From: Lichtheimia corymbifera B2541
Lineage: Eukaryota; Mucoromycota; Mucoromycetes; Mucorales; Lichtheimiaceae
Direction: 5' to 3'
DNA: 64,000 nt
NCBI GenBank assembly: GCA_000697475.1
Contig: JNEU01001110.1
Location: 1 to 64,000 of the forward strand
The notes beneath the pieces were generated by a model. It was not told the origin of the DNA, ran no database searches, and saw nothing but the letters and a program-made list of their open reading frames with translations. Of the stretch, positions 25,389-36,671 are shown in pieces. How positions within the stretch are numbered: position 1 is the stretch's first letter; the number at the start of each line of letters is the position of its first letter. Made by a program: the position numbers and the translations under genes.

Positions 25389-27030
25389 CATGTGTCAGGA
25401 ATAACCATCTTCCATCACAGGAATGATCAAAGGCAATTACCGGGTTAAGAGAGCATACGCTTTGGCTAATCTGTGTTCCGAAATGCAGCAAATCAGATCT
25501 GGAACATGGTGGTGGCCCAAGTGCCTGGATATCTACATATTACAGAAAATCAATATACCTATGTATCCATGATCCCCATGATCCCTCTTCATCCTTACCA
25601 TTCCATCTACATCTTAATATCGAATGTTTGTATAAACCATGCTGCTGCTGCCGCTGCTGGTATACCCCATCTGATACGGGAAAATGATAAAGTGATAGCC
25701 ATCAGCTTTCCCCGTTTGACATGCCGATTGGTAAGGTTTTCTTTTTGGATCACAGCATAAGTTTCAGGCATTGCAGGAAAAGGGAACGTGATAGACATGA
25801 TTCTGCTACAGCATCATTCATCCATGTTGCATGTTCGGACTCCGTTACCAGAAGCTTCCGCAACCCATATAGCGTAAGTGACCGATTCAATCCGATACGA
25901 TGTGCCGACATTGCTCATCTTGATGGCTAAAAGCATACCGCCATGATAAATCATCCGCACCATGATGTAACACCGTGCACCGCTATCGATATGGCATCAC
26001 CCTGGTTTGGTGCCACTGATCACCCTGGCTACGCTTCTTTTGCACCACCCACATAAAAGTAAATCAAGACGCGTCAACGTTGTCGTCGTCATAGAAACAC
26101 CAGACTTCCTTGTCGAGATCGATCCATCCTTCTTTATTGCTTCAAGACAAATGATGCTTCCAGCTACTACAAATGTAAAGGATAAAGGAATAAGCCATGT
26201 ACACATGTAACGATTACCACCAGTATCCAAGTTACCTTTCACATATCCAATCCTATCAACGGGTCTTTTGCACCTTGTCAACTACTAGATCGGATATCAG
26301 AAATGACGTTCCAGTATAGTTATAACCACAACCAGCAGATAGATCTTGCTACCTTGCCACCCACTCACCTTTGAGTAATGCGCTACCGAATCGCTATAAA
26401 AGGAGCGATACGACATGCAGCGGTTCGACGATTGAGGATTGTGTGAGTGAGCATGAGCTTCAAGTTGATTGCTGGAATGACAAGGAGAGATGTGAAACGA
26501 GGGTATGGAGAGCTGAGCTTGTTGACATAATAAATCATGCAGCAGCATGTTCACACACAATGAAAAGAAAGGGGAGTGGAATAAACTCGTGGATCTGTGG
26601 AACGTTCTTGTTCATATCATCGGTTTGTCGTCTCACAAATGAAGATCATCACACAACCAATCATTGGCACATTGGTATAAACAAAATGAAACAGCATCAT
26701 CATCTTCATCAACATCTATCATATCAATCCATCGTTCTGGAACATCTTGGCTGCTGTTGGCACCTTTTCAAACAATAGAACTAAATTGATAGTGCAAGAT
26801 GGAGTGATCCACGGACCTATACAGATTCGGAAAGTGATCCACTTGCACAGCCCTTGTATGTGAGTCCTACGACTACTATTATAACCAAGGAGATGGAAAC
26901 AAGGAGATTATACTCTAGAGATGGTGATATGAGTTTGTTGTTGCTATACTGCTGATGATGATGTTGAGGAACAATGAACCTGCTCTTTAACAATGGTAGC
27001 ACCACCACCTGTGTTAATTAAGTGCGGACA

Positions 27031-27038
27031 TATTTAAG
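27031..27038 (+). promoter_or_regulatory. TATA-like element before the hypothetical gene
   Basis: TATTTAAG is about 165 bp before the chosen ATG at 27203. It would fit a transcript with a leader of about 130 nt, possibly containing an intron (a GTAATC donor-like site lies near 27150). Confidence 0.35.
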
Positions 27039-27202
27039 CACATTCTTTATGTTCTCTCCGCTACGCTCAAATCTCGCGGTTGTCTTCCCGCCAAGACAGG
27101 GCGGCTCGTGTTGCCAATATGCGAATGTTTAGTCTGACCATAAAGAGAGGTAATCCACCCTGTTTTGTTCTTTTTCTTTTCTTTCCTTCATCACCACAAA
27201 CA

Positions 27203-27640
27203 ATGCCTTTCTATCCTAATGATTTGTCCACAACAAAGAGAAAGCGACCTACCACATATTATCATCGAAAAACCTTTCCACCAGCTATACCAGCTGCAAC
27301 AGCATGTGCGGAATACAGCAGCAGCTGCATTACTACAACACGAAAACGCACCTCGATAGCACCATTGATTCGCTTTTCTGCAGCAGACAAATGCCCCTCA
27401 TTTCGATCATCTACTTGTAGCAGCAATTCTTCATCCACCATCAGCCTTACCACTATCGACTTGCAACCACCCGCTACACCACCACCTGCCTATCACGTTA
27501 GCATGCTCACAACAAAGTACGAGAACAATGCTGTTCCTGACCATCTTGGGCTCGATGAGGATGACGATGATATACCTCTGGCTGATGTCAAGCACTGGCT
27601 CCTGCAAGGCAGAAATCCAATTCATGAATCACATGCATAA
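27203..27640 (+). CDS. Hypothetical Ser/Thr-rich protein, 145 aa
   Basis: I do not recognise this protein. The open frame continues upstream, with another ATG at 27119. I chose 27203 ('MPFYPNDLSTTKRKRPTTY') because the upstream codons encode a Phe/Leu run typical of a pyrimidine-rich leader, and because a possible intron lies in between. The sequence has a basic, possibly nuclear-targeting start (TKRKRP), a Ser-rich middle, a Pro patch (PPATPPPAY) and an acidic 'DEDDDDIPLADVKHWLLQG' end. That end looks like a short amphipathic interaction motif behind an acidic run. It lies between the MFS gene (divergent) and the oxidoreductase (convergent). Confidence 0.55.
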   Translation: MPFYPNDLSTTKRKRPTTYYHRKTFPPAIPAATACAEYSSSCITTTRKRTSIAPLIRFSAADKCPSFRSSTCSSNSSSTISLTTIDLQPPATPPPAYHVSMLTTKYENNAVPDHLGLDEDDDDIPLADVKHWLLQGRNPIHESHA

Positions 27641-28150
27641 CGCGTTTTCTTTTTTGTCTTTCTTTGTTTCATCAACGCCCCATTATCCATCGCCTTTCCT
27701 CTCCCTCCCCACCCCTCCTCAACCACGCACATTATCCAGCATCATCATCATCATCATCATCACCGGCTTCCTTGTAAATATATTACTACTTTTATTCTCT
27801 TACTAATGATTTTCTTTGTCTTTTTAAAAAAATAAAGATAAATACATACATACCGTTCTCGGAACCAACGGGTTGACAGCATCGTACAAGAGTTCTTGCC
27901 GGCTTTTGAACTCTATTTCAGAATGAAACATGCCATTTGCAACAACATCCTTTGTTGTCACGTCAGCCATACATACATGCAACCCCCTCTTACATACCTA
28001 TGCTGTGGTGATCATCGATATAAACGGATATAAAGTAAATGGTGGCTATTTTGATGTACGTTTTGTAGAAATGCATATTATATTATCATATACTGTATCA
28101 GGTTGCACAAAATGGGGTGGGTACAAAAGCATATGAATGCAACCATTGTT
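27641..28150. other. Convergent 3' region
   Basis: 510 bp between the hypothetical gene and the oxidoreductase, both ending here. It contains a (CAT)n run near 27740-27765 and poly-A-rich sequence near 27820-27840, compatible with 3' ends. No gene was seen. Confidence 0.5.
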
Positions 28151-29258
28151 TTACATGACAAGGACAATCTTGCCCACAGTGCGGTGAGATTCAAGTTTCA
28201 AGTGAGCCTTTGCAGCATCCTTGAGTGGAAAGATATTTTCCTTCATAATGACACTTTTGACAGAGCCATTTTCGAGGAACGGCCGTAAATCATGTGGAAA
28301 GCGAACCCAGGGCATATTCAGCACAACCGAATAGTTGCGATCACCAAAGAGCTTGTGGTTGGCTACCGCCAATGCCATTTTGACACCGCTCAGTAATCCC
28401 ACCTTTTCTGCACCGACATGCATCGATGGACCGACCGCTGTGGAATACACGCCTTGTTTTTTCAACGTACGCACCAACTTGTAGTAATAATCATCACCAC
28501 CCACACAATCCAAAATGACGTCAAATGTCTCTGTTTCACGTGCTAATGCAGCAATGGCTTCCTCGGATGTATAATCCACGACTCGATCGGCTCCTAGACT
28601 TTTTACGAGGGCTGCGTTTTTGCCACTGCAGACACCTACTGTTTCAGCACCGATGGCCTTGGCAATTTGGATACCATAGGTACCAACACCTACACACATA
28701 CATAGAGTACATAAGTGGATGATGTGTGGAAGATGCTCGTATTTTACCTCCTGAGGCACCCACAACAAGGATCTTTTTAGGACCCGTTTTGGGGAGATTT
28801 CCATCGACAATAATGCCTTGATAAGCAGTGTTGGCTGCAATGCCAGTAGCAGCGGCTTCCTCAAACGAAATGGTGTCAGGCATTTTGACAATGGCATCCT
28901 TGGTAGACGAGACAATTGTATATTCTGCATAGGTGCCTGCCGAGCCAAACGGATACTGCAATGAGCCGTAAACGGCATCACCCACTTGGAAATCGGTGAC
29001 ACTGCTACCAACAGCAGCTACGATACCAGCATAATCGCATCCAAAGATGCAGGGAAAGGATAAAGGAAAGTAGCCTACATTTCCTGCTCTGAATTTGGCC
29101 TCGACAGGATTGATGCCAGTGGCCTTGATACGAACGAGGATATCATCCTTGCGTGTTAAGCTGGGTGTGGGTACTTTAGTATACTCCATACAGCTTTCAG
29201 CAGGACCTGTCCTGATTAATTGTAGTGCGTTCATGCTTTCGGGTATCGTTGTTTCCAT
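28151..29258 (-). CDS. Zinc-independent quinone oxidoreductase-like MDR protein
   Basis: Medium-chain dehydrogenase/reductase, NADPH:quinone oxidoreductase or enone-reductase type. Two exons (29258-28748, 28689-28151) give 349 aa. The N-terminal GroES-like half has 'VRIKATGINPVEAKFRAG' and 'PCIFGCDYAGIVAAVGSSV'. The Rossmann half has 'ILVVGASGGVGTYGIQIAKA' and 'VDYTSEEAI'. The usual catalytic-zinc ligands and the four-Cys structural-zinc lobe of alcohol dehydrogenases are missing, which places it in the zeta-crystallin/RTN4IP1-like branch. The intron splits the cofactor motif (GG|VG). A soluble cytosolic or mitochondrial enzyme is likely; the substrate is unknown. Confidence 0.88.
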
Positions 29259-30095
29259 GTTTGACGCGAGTCCAATAATAATAGTGTTATCGAAAGGAAG
29301 AAAAAAGTAAACTTGGTCTGACCGTCAATAGCAACGCTTTTTAAATTCGATTAAGGCAACACAAGAGCGGAGAAATGAAAAAGTAGGTGGATGATAACTA
29401 ATGGGATAGATTGGCTATTGTTCTCCTGACAGACAATCCACCAAGTTTGACACTTTTATCAGCGATAAATCGAATGCTATATTTGCAAAACTATGGTCGG
29501 CAAAAACCTACATGGCACCTTTACATATGTAGGATCATGCATTAATGTAATAAAAGTTGGTTATCGTAATGCTTTATTTTCCATATACAGCAGGACCACG
29601 TCGTATATGCATGACATGCACGGTGTCAAATAAGATTATGCATTGGCTATCATTCTTATTACTGATTGAAGGCTACATATACACTATCATAGGTAGTTAC
29701 ACAGAGAACAGCAAAGGATCGTCGTCAGTGGCTATGAGGCCAACTTGCGTTTATGCACAGGGTAAAAGTTTCATCATTATTTTCGATATTGAGAGATCCT
29801 CTGGTGTAGTCTATGAACATGTAACTCTCGAAAAAGTGGTCATTGTATAAACTATACGAGATGGCAGGACGGACCTGTCCCCTTTATTCAATGGATGACC
29901 AGCAACCTACAAGATAGAAAAAGCTCTAATGACAAGTGTCATTAGCGACTTTCCAAAGAAGGCATGACGACATCATGGGCTGTGTACAGCATCCGTTATG
30001 GATGTCAACTTTTCAGGTACTTTCACTCCGCAGTAGTAAGAGTGGTGAGGGAGCAGCCGATTCTTTATGCACCCTTTCTTGACTTTGCACCTATT
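29259..30095. other. Divergent promoter region, oxidoreductase/RIC8
   Basis: About 840 bp between divergent starts. No coding feature was recognised. Confidence 0.5.
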
Positions 30096-32127
30096 ATGTC
30101 TCTCAAAGACTACAAGCACCTCCGCGACTCTACTAATGCAAACGACTTAATCGCGTTCCTTGGTTCCATCGAAAGTGGTTCAACAAGTAAGCATCGACTG
30201 CTCTTTCCAGCTTCTTGCTTGATTCCCTCCCTCTCTCCCTCCCCACAAAACAACTAGTCATTGCCCCTTGTGCTCATCCTCGCATCGATTGACTTTAGCA
30301 CTTGTTGGATCGGACAAATCCGAGTTTATGAATGAACTATTGAGTGATCTGGACAAGGTACCAGAGAGTTGGAACGAACAAGGTAGGAAGCATCATCAAT
30401 GGGGGTGCGTATATACATATAACGGTTACTGAGATGGCTATATATCTCTATACTAGTTACAACACGTGCAATCCAGACATTAAAGTTTCTAGGCCGTGAC
30501 ATGAATGATGCCGATCCACTCTTCTCGGCACGGGTAAGGAAGGGATGATAACCATGGCAACAACGACAACACAGTATTCATATACCGGATGTCTTTTTGA
30601 TCTACTACTAGGGCATGAGGATCCTTTTGAAACTGGGTGGTCTTTTGGATGGCTGCAAGGACCGTGATACTACCAGCACTCGCGAAGCACTGAAATGTCT
30701 ATCCAATTGCATTCTTCTCAAAGATGCCACAAAGGCCTGGGTGATACAACACGGTGGTGTCTCCGCTTGTTTCCATCTTTTGGCGTTGCCCGAGCTGAGC
30801 ATGGAATCTCAATTCTTGACATGTCGTATTTTGTTCTTTATGACGGTGAATGGCGAAGAGATCGTTGAGCAACTGATGGCACTTAATATTGCACCCGCTC
30901 TGACGCAGGTATATATAAAATGTGTGATGATGATGAGGAAGATGGATGACTAACCAAAGCACTAAATTAGGTGCTTGTGCCCCATGTCAATAATGTATTG
31001 CATGGTGAAACCATTGACACCACATCATCCCCGATCAATCCAATCTCTGTGATCAGCGAAGCACTCAAACTGCTCTTTAATTTGCTACTGGTGGAGAATC
31101 GACGCGATGAAAGCAAAGAAGATGAGATTGGTCAATACTTTTCCAGCTGTCTACCGCCCATCTTTGATTTGTTGTTCGTATGGAAACTACACAAGCCAAT
31201 GCCTCTTGTTGCTCCTGTGAATTACGCTATCCAGGCCTTGATGCAATATCCTTATTCAGCCATGCGTCTCGTTTGGAAGACTTATGCCAAAGAAACATTC
31301 AAGCCAGGTCCTGGTGAAGGGACTCGAGAAATTGCAGCTACACGTCTCATGGACTTTGTTGAGTATACGTTGAAATACTTGATCCCAACGGGTGACCCTG
31401 ACAACCTCGGATCCATGGCCAAGGAACACAATGCTGATGCTGCTTTGGCACCTCTTCTCTTGGTTATTCATAAACTTGCTGCAAATGATTCGCTTTTTGC
31501 CGACCGATTCAGACTACGTATGCTGCCATCAGAAAGGTAAATTTGTGTGTGTCCTGATTGATGATGATGATGATGGCATTAATCCTTTTTTATAGTGATC
31601 GGGAAAAGCCTGTCAACATAGGTGATAGCATGCCAGCCACTCTTATCCGACTCATGACATCTACCATGCTTTCTCAAACACGTGAAGCTGTTTCCGAGTG
31701 CTTGTTTTCTTTGTGCAATGATGATGGTATGTGGATCTACTTTTTCTTGATGAACCCTATATATTTACCTTTTTGATCAAAAACAGCATCCGAGTTTAGT
31801 CAACAAGTCGGGTATGGAAATGCCATTGGCTTTTTGGTGAATCGTGGTATTGCCGTGGAACCTCCACAAGGAGAGGCTGATGCAAGTAACAAGATTATCA
31901 ACCCTATCACTGGGCAATATGTGGACGCTGAATCCCAAGAGGGACCAAGCTTGGCAGATATGACGGACGAGGAAAAGGAACGAGAAGCAGAACGACTTTT
32001 TGTGCTCTTTGAACGATTGAAGAAAACAGGCGTCATTGATGTGGAGAATCCTGTCGCAAAAGCCATGCGAGAAGGACGTCTACAAGAAATCAATAGCGAT
32101 GATGAAGGTGATTCGGACAATGAGTAA
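30096..32127 (+). CDS. RIC8: Synembryn / RIC8, G-alpha chaperone and exchange factor
   Basis: RIC8 folds nascent G-alpha subunits and acts as a receptor-independent exchange factor; it is needed for G-protein signalling in filamentous fungi and animals. Seven exons: 30096-30186, 30299-30382, 30457-30533, 30612-30908, 30971-31536, 31596-31726, 31787-32127; 528 aa. The sequence is mostly helical armadillo-like repeats ('EALKCLSNCILLKDATKAWV', 'ISEALKLLFNLLLVENRR'). The signature tail is 'INPITGQYVD', then 'MTDEEKEREAERLFVLFERL', then 'TGVIDVENPVAKAMREGRLQ', ending in a Ser/Asp-rich acidic stretch that may be a CK2 site. Phases agree at all six introns. Confidence 0.92.
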
Positions 32128-32317
32128 ACCACCCTCTTTCCCCAATGATACCACAAATAATAGTTATCTTTACAAGAAAATTCCCCCCTCCCCTCCCATT
32201 CTAATGTTATTGTTGCATGAATTTTCCCACATCCTTATGTTATGAACACACGCAAGTTGCGAATATAAAGCTTTTCATTTATACAACGTGTTTTTACGGG
32301 CTATGTACTATATATTT

Positions 32318-32563
32318 TTACAATCCCAAAAAGCGTCGGAGGGCTGATTTATCCTTGTATTGTTGTTGGAATTGCTCCATTTGAGTGGATGAGCGTCGAC
32401 GTTGTTCGGTCAGCTTTGAAAAGGACTCTCTTCGGTTTTGAGGAGTAGCATCAGGGATACCTTGCTGGAACCTGAGCTTGTTGGCATCGTTGCTGGCATT
32501 GGGTGGCCAGTTGGTGCTACTGGTTTGTTCATTTTGTTGTTGTGATTGCTGTTGCTTATCCAT
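32318..32563 (-). CDS. Small Gln-rich conserved-looking protein, 81 aa
   Basis: Single-exon frame of 81 aa. It starts with a Gln-rich stretch and ends with an ordered-looking basic part: 'RRESFSKLTEQRRRSSTQ', then 'YKDKSALRRFLGL'. RRxS sites suggest possible protein kinase A phosphorylation, by motif only. It converges with RIC8 (190 bp between stops). A codon-like composition and an intact frame support a gene, but I cannot name a family. Confidence 0.55.
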   Translation of the reverse strand: MDKQQQSQQQNEQTSSTNWPPNASNDANKLRFQQGIPDATPQNRRESFSKLTEQRRRSSTQMEQFQQQYKDKSALRRFLGL

Positions 32564-32664
32564 TTTGGTGTGTGGGGTGTAGAATAAAGCGAAAGATGAT
32601 AATGGAAATACAAGAGAAAAGACAAGGGTATATTTATAACAGGAAGCAAGCCATGTATGTGATT

Positions 32665-33245
32665 CTATGATTTGGATTGGATGGGTTCTTCCTCTTCAAG
32701 GACGTCATATAAGACATGTATTTGCAAGGAGCAATTGTCGCAACACACCGTGTCAATGCCTTGTTCTAATTCATCCTCGGTAATGGTATACACGCCTGAG
32801 CAACGACACCGTAAGCTGAAACTCTGGTTATCCTCATCGTAGATCATATCATCCAAATCAACTTCTCCATTGGATACAGCTGCTTGTCGGGCTATATATT
32901 TTTTAATACATGGATGTTGGCATGCGTGAGCAAGGGAGTTGTTGCGGTAGTCAAGGGTTGGTTGCTAGGTGACTTTACCTGATAGTTCGGCATCATACTG
33001 CTTTCGCCGTGTTGGATCTCGTAACACTTCCCAAGCTTCCAATATACGTTGTGCTTGCTTATCATTGGGTGAACTGCCATTCCTATCAGGGTGGTGCTGA
33101 TCGAAGGATCAATAAGCATGCCTGATGCGATTGCATTGAATACTACTACTACTCATACCAATAGAATGAGCTGCTGGAAACGAGCCTTGATTTGGTCGTG
33201 CGATGCGTTTTCGGATACGTTCAGGATCTCATAATGCGTTTCCAT
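32665..33245 (-). CDS. DPH4: Diphthamide biosynthesis protein 4 (J-domain, CSL zinc finger)
   Basis: Dph4/Jjj3 is the iron-binding J-protein that supports the first steps of diphthamide formation on elongation factor 2. Three exons: 33245-33159, 33096-32979, 32891-32665; 143 aa. The J-domain has HPD at residues 31-33 and 'EAWEVLRDPTRRKQYDAEL'. The C-terminal half is the CSL (DPH-type) zinc finger: Cys97 and Cys99 in 'RCRCSGVYTI', then Cys119 and Cys122 in 'CCDNCSL'. J-domain plus CSL finger is specific to this family. The frame is open upstream of the ATG, but 'METHYEILNV' is the natural start of a J-domain. Confidence 0.94.
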
Positions 33246-34777
33246 TGTCGGTAATGGCTGAAAGCAAGGAACGTTGAGCAGCAACGAGTGACAAAAAAAG
33301 TCTCTGCCCGTGATGACTTGCACAAGCTTTTTGATGCACCGCACAGACATCTCCAAGTAGGTTGCCAAAAGTGTAAATGTAGAATGCAGGTGCTTACGTT
33401 GAATGTCATCACAATGATGCAATAGAACTGCTCCCCCTCACATATATAATGAACCTTCCCCTTTTTTCCCTTCCTGATAATGACTCCCTATCAAAATACG
33501 TGTCATGTCCGCTTCTATTATCTTGCTTTCAGGTTCCTAAAACATACAATAATAAAGGTACCACCGCACACACACACACATACTCCATCTTCTTGTATAA
33601 GAGAACGTATGGAAAAAGCTTATTGTATATGACATCATGTGACGTCTTGGACACAGACCAACAATTCTCATTTCAAACCATCTATGTTGCTGCTAACGAT
33701 TGTTCTTTTCACTCCTTCTTTCATCTTGTCACCCCATATTGCTACTGACGTTATACATCCTTCACCCACTCCCTATTATGACTATCGCTGCTTGTATAAT
33801 AAGGAGTTTTTCATATCTGTGGAATGGTCTACGTCTTGTCATTTAACATACACACATACACACACAACCTATGTACCTTGACCAACCCTACATGCTACAA
33901 GCTGCTGAATGTCTGCTAATAGCCGTCCCCTTTTGCGGCAAGAACAACAACACTACTCTCCCTTAACGTGTGTTTCCTCTTGTAAATTTTATGCGCTATT
34001 GCGCAAGAACGACCAAAATCCTGTATTCATCCAGTTGTAGCAACCCATATCTTCCGGTAATTATCGGTGTAGCTCAATGAATAGCATCCGTGCACCCCGT
34101 GATCATTTAGTATTACTTTGAATAAACAACGTAGATGTTGTCTCCATCTATCATCTAGTTTATTACGGATTATCACAGAGTGAAAAGAGACATAATAATG
34201 CCTATAGTAGGCATGGATCATCATTGCGGTTGAATCTTGGAATGATACTTTTCTCCCGTATGTGTATGTAAATGGGTTTCTGGCTGCTTGGGGAGGATGA
34301 ACGGAAGGAGCTTTTTGTTGTGGGCCGATCTGTGCGACTCCGCATTTCACGTGTGCCTTGGAAAAGCCATGTGGCATTACACGACCGCCAATTATTGTCC
34401 ATGACGTCGTCGTTACACGATCGAAAGAAAACCATCTCGATAATTCATTTAGCTTGCATCGCATCATCTTGTCCAACCCCAATATAAACAAGCCGCCATT
34501 ATCCACTTTACGTTGTATTGATCAAGCCACATGCGGTAAATGCAAATATATGAAAACATCTCCACCACAAAGTAAGAAAAAAAAAAGGTGCATAGAGCGG
34601 ATTTGCTCAGACCATGTCAAGTCCGCATTACCCCCTGAAAGTCTTTCACTCTATTATCCAGCACTATACTGCATACAGCAAGCAAGACATATTGTTGACG
34701 GCCCCCCTTTCCCCCAATACCCTATCGTTCCGCTACCTTATATCGGTGAACCACGGACTTGAGTTATCGGGTGAAGA

Positions 34778-34813
34778 GGGGGGGGGGGGAGGGGGGGGGG
34801 GGGGGGGGGGGGG
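34778..34813 (+). repeat. Poly-G tract (36 nt, one A)
   Basis: Twelve G, one A, then twenty-three G, with potential for G-quadruplex structure on the plus strand and an i-motif on the other. It lies about 300 bp before the zinc-finger ATG and about 170 bp before its TATA box. The exact length may be a sequencing estimate. Confidence 0.9.
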
Positions 34814-34983
34814 TTGTTGAGCAAAAAGACAAGAAAGAGAGGGGTTGAGATACAGCACAATAGGGGTCTCTTTTTGTAGTGAACGTGCAAAGTACTCACA
34901 ATAGCACATCCACTTTGTCTGTGTGGCACACGGTAATCTGTGCATTGCGTATCACCAAGTTGAATCACCCGTAACACAGCATT

Positions 34984-34990
34984 TATATAA
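34984..34990 (+). promoter_or_regulatory. TATA box of the C2H2 gene
   Basis: TATATAA lies about 130 bp before the ATG. It is followed by a long CT-rich leader (about 35030-35080), a common arrangement in fungal promoters. Confidence 0.45.
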
Positions 34991-35115
34991 ATTAAGCGAC
35001 ATGCAATTGGATCTGCTACCGCTCTTCAGACAAAGTTCTCTTTCTCTTTTTTTTCCTTTCTCGCTCTTGCTTTTCCTTGTTTTGTACACACACGCACACG
35101 CATTCGATACACATC

Positions 35116-35795
<680 letters not shown>

Positions 35796-36671
35796 CGGTG
35801 TTAACAATCACATTTTATTCGTCATGCATTCTTTTTCTTGACACCATGCGCTCCCTTTTCTTATTATAACTCCACATTCATCAAAACTTACCTTGTGTAT
35901 ATACCGATGGCTGGACATGTCCATCTTTTTATCTTTCTCTCTCTCTCCTTTTTACCCACTCTATTATGTCATATATGCCCCCATCATAGTCTCCTCCAGT
36001 AGTTTATATGCCTTTTGTGTGCGCGGCCAGCATTATGCTACACTATATGTAAATAGGGTAATACAACAATCCAGCAAAAGTCTCATTTGTATACAAATAA
36101 ATCGATATTCTATAACCATTGAAAACGCTAATATTATCCACTGGATCGAACCCACGTGCCTGTCAATTGCATATCAGGAGCTTCCTCATGTCATTTACCC
36201 CCAAGGAGCATGCAGCATGTCAATTACTAACATTGTGTATTACCATCAGGCTCTCTACAGTGCTGTCTCCTATTGACAGCCTTGGAGGATTAATCTTATT
36301 CGCTTTGACATGTTGCAACTTTTATCCTAAAATGGGAACCCCATGCTCCATGCGTTGTTGACTTAAGGAGACGTAAAAGGTGAAACATGTGCGTGTGTAT
36401 GTGTGTGCTTATAAGTGGTAAAAGAAAGAAGATGGTTGATCAACTTAATCTGTTGTCTATAAACATGTAACCTTCCTTCATTCCTTCCTTCGTCCCCTTC
36501 CATCCCCCCAACCCCAACATCAACAAGTGCAGACCAAGCATCATCGATCAGCACACTTTGTCTCCTCCTGTTCATTTCAAGTAGACTTTTTGTTTACATC
36601 AAGGTATCCTCCTTTACTTCATATTCACAAATGTATACATACAAAGATGATGTCAATTCAGCTCATCATCG
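35796..36671. other. Convergent intergenic region C2H2/aminopeptidase
   Basis: About 880 bp between convergent stops. A GGTTCGATCC-like string on the minus strand near 36140 does not fold as a tRNA. Nothing else was recognised. Confidence 0.5.

Larger units (their letters stand above)
25334..27202. other. Long intergenic region, divergent
   Basis: About 1.9 kb between divergent genes. Open frames on both strands (for example 25997-26281, 26371-26778) are not recognisable and have irregular composition. It is probably regulatory sequence of the transporter and of the small gene at 27203. No repeats shared with the window ends were seen. Confidence 0.45.
33246..35115. other. Long divergent intergenic region DPH4/C2H2
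   Basis: About 1.9 kb. It contains a 36-nt G-rich tract and a TATA box listed separately. Short frames on both strands have no recognisable domain. A tRNA-like D-arm near 34060 was considered and rejected. Confidence 0.5.

Noticed and set aside
27119..27202. Upstream start for the 145-aa hypothetical protein
   Set aside because: The upstream codons encode a Phe-rich run from a pyrimidine tract and may include a leader intron; kept only as an alternative.
33246..33422. N-terminal extension of DPH4
   Set aside because: The frame is open upstream, but 'METHYEILNV' is the normal J-domain start and the extra residues resemble nothing.
34050..34130. tRNA-like A box (TAGCTCAATGAATAGC) on the plus strand
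   Set aside because: No B box or matching acceptor stem downstream.
36130..36220. tRNA-like T-arm string (GGTTCGATCC) on the minus strand
   Set aside because: The flanking bases do not pair as a 5-bp T stem, and no acceptor stem, A box or anticodon stem at the right distances could be found.
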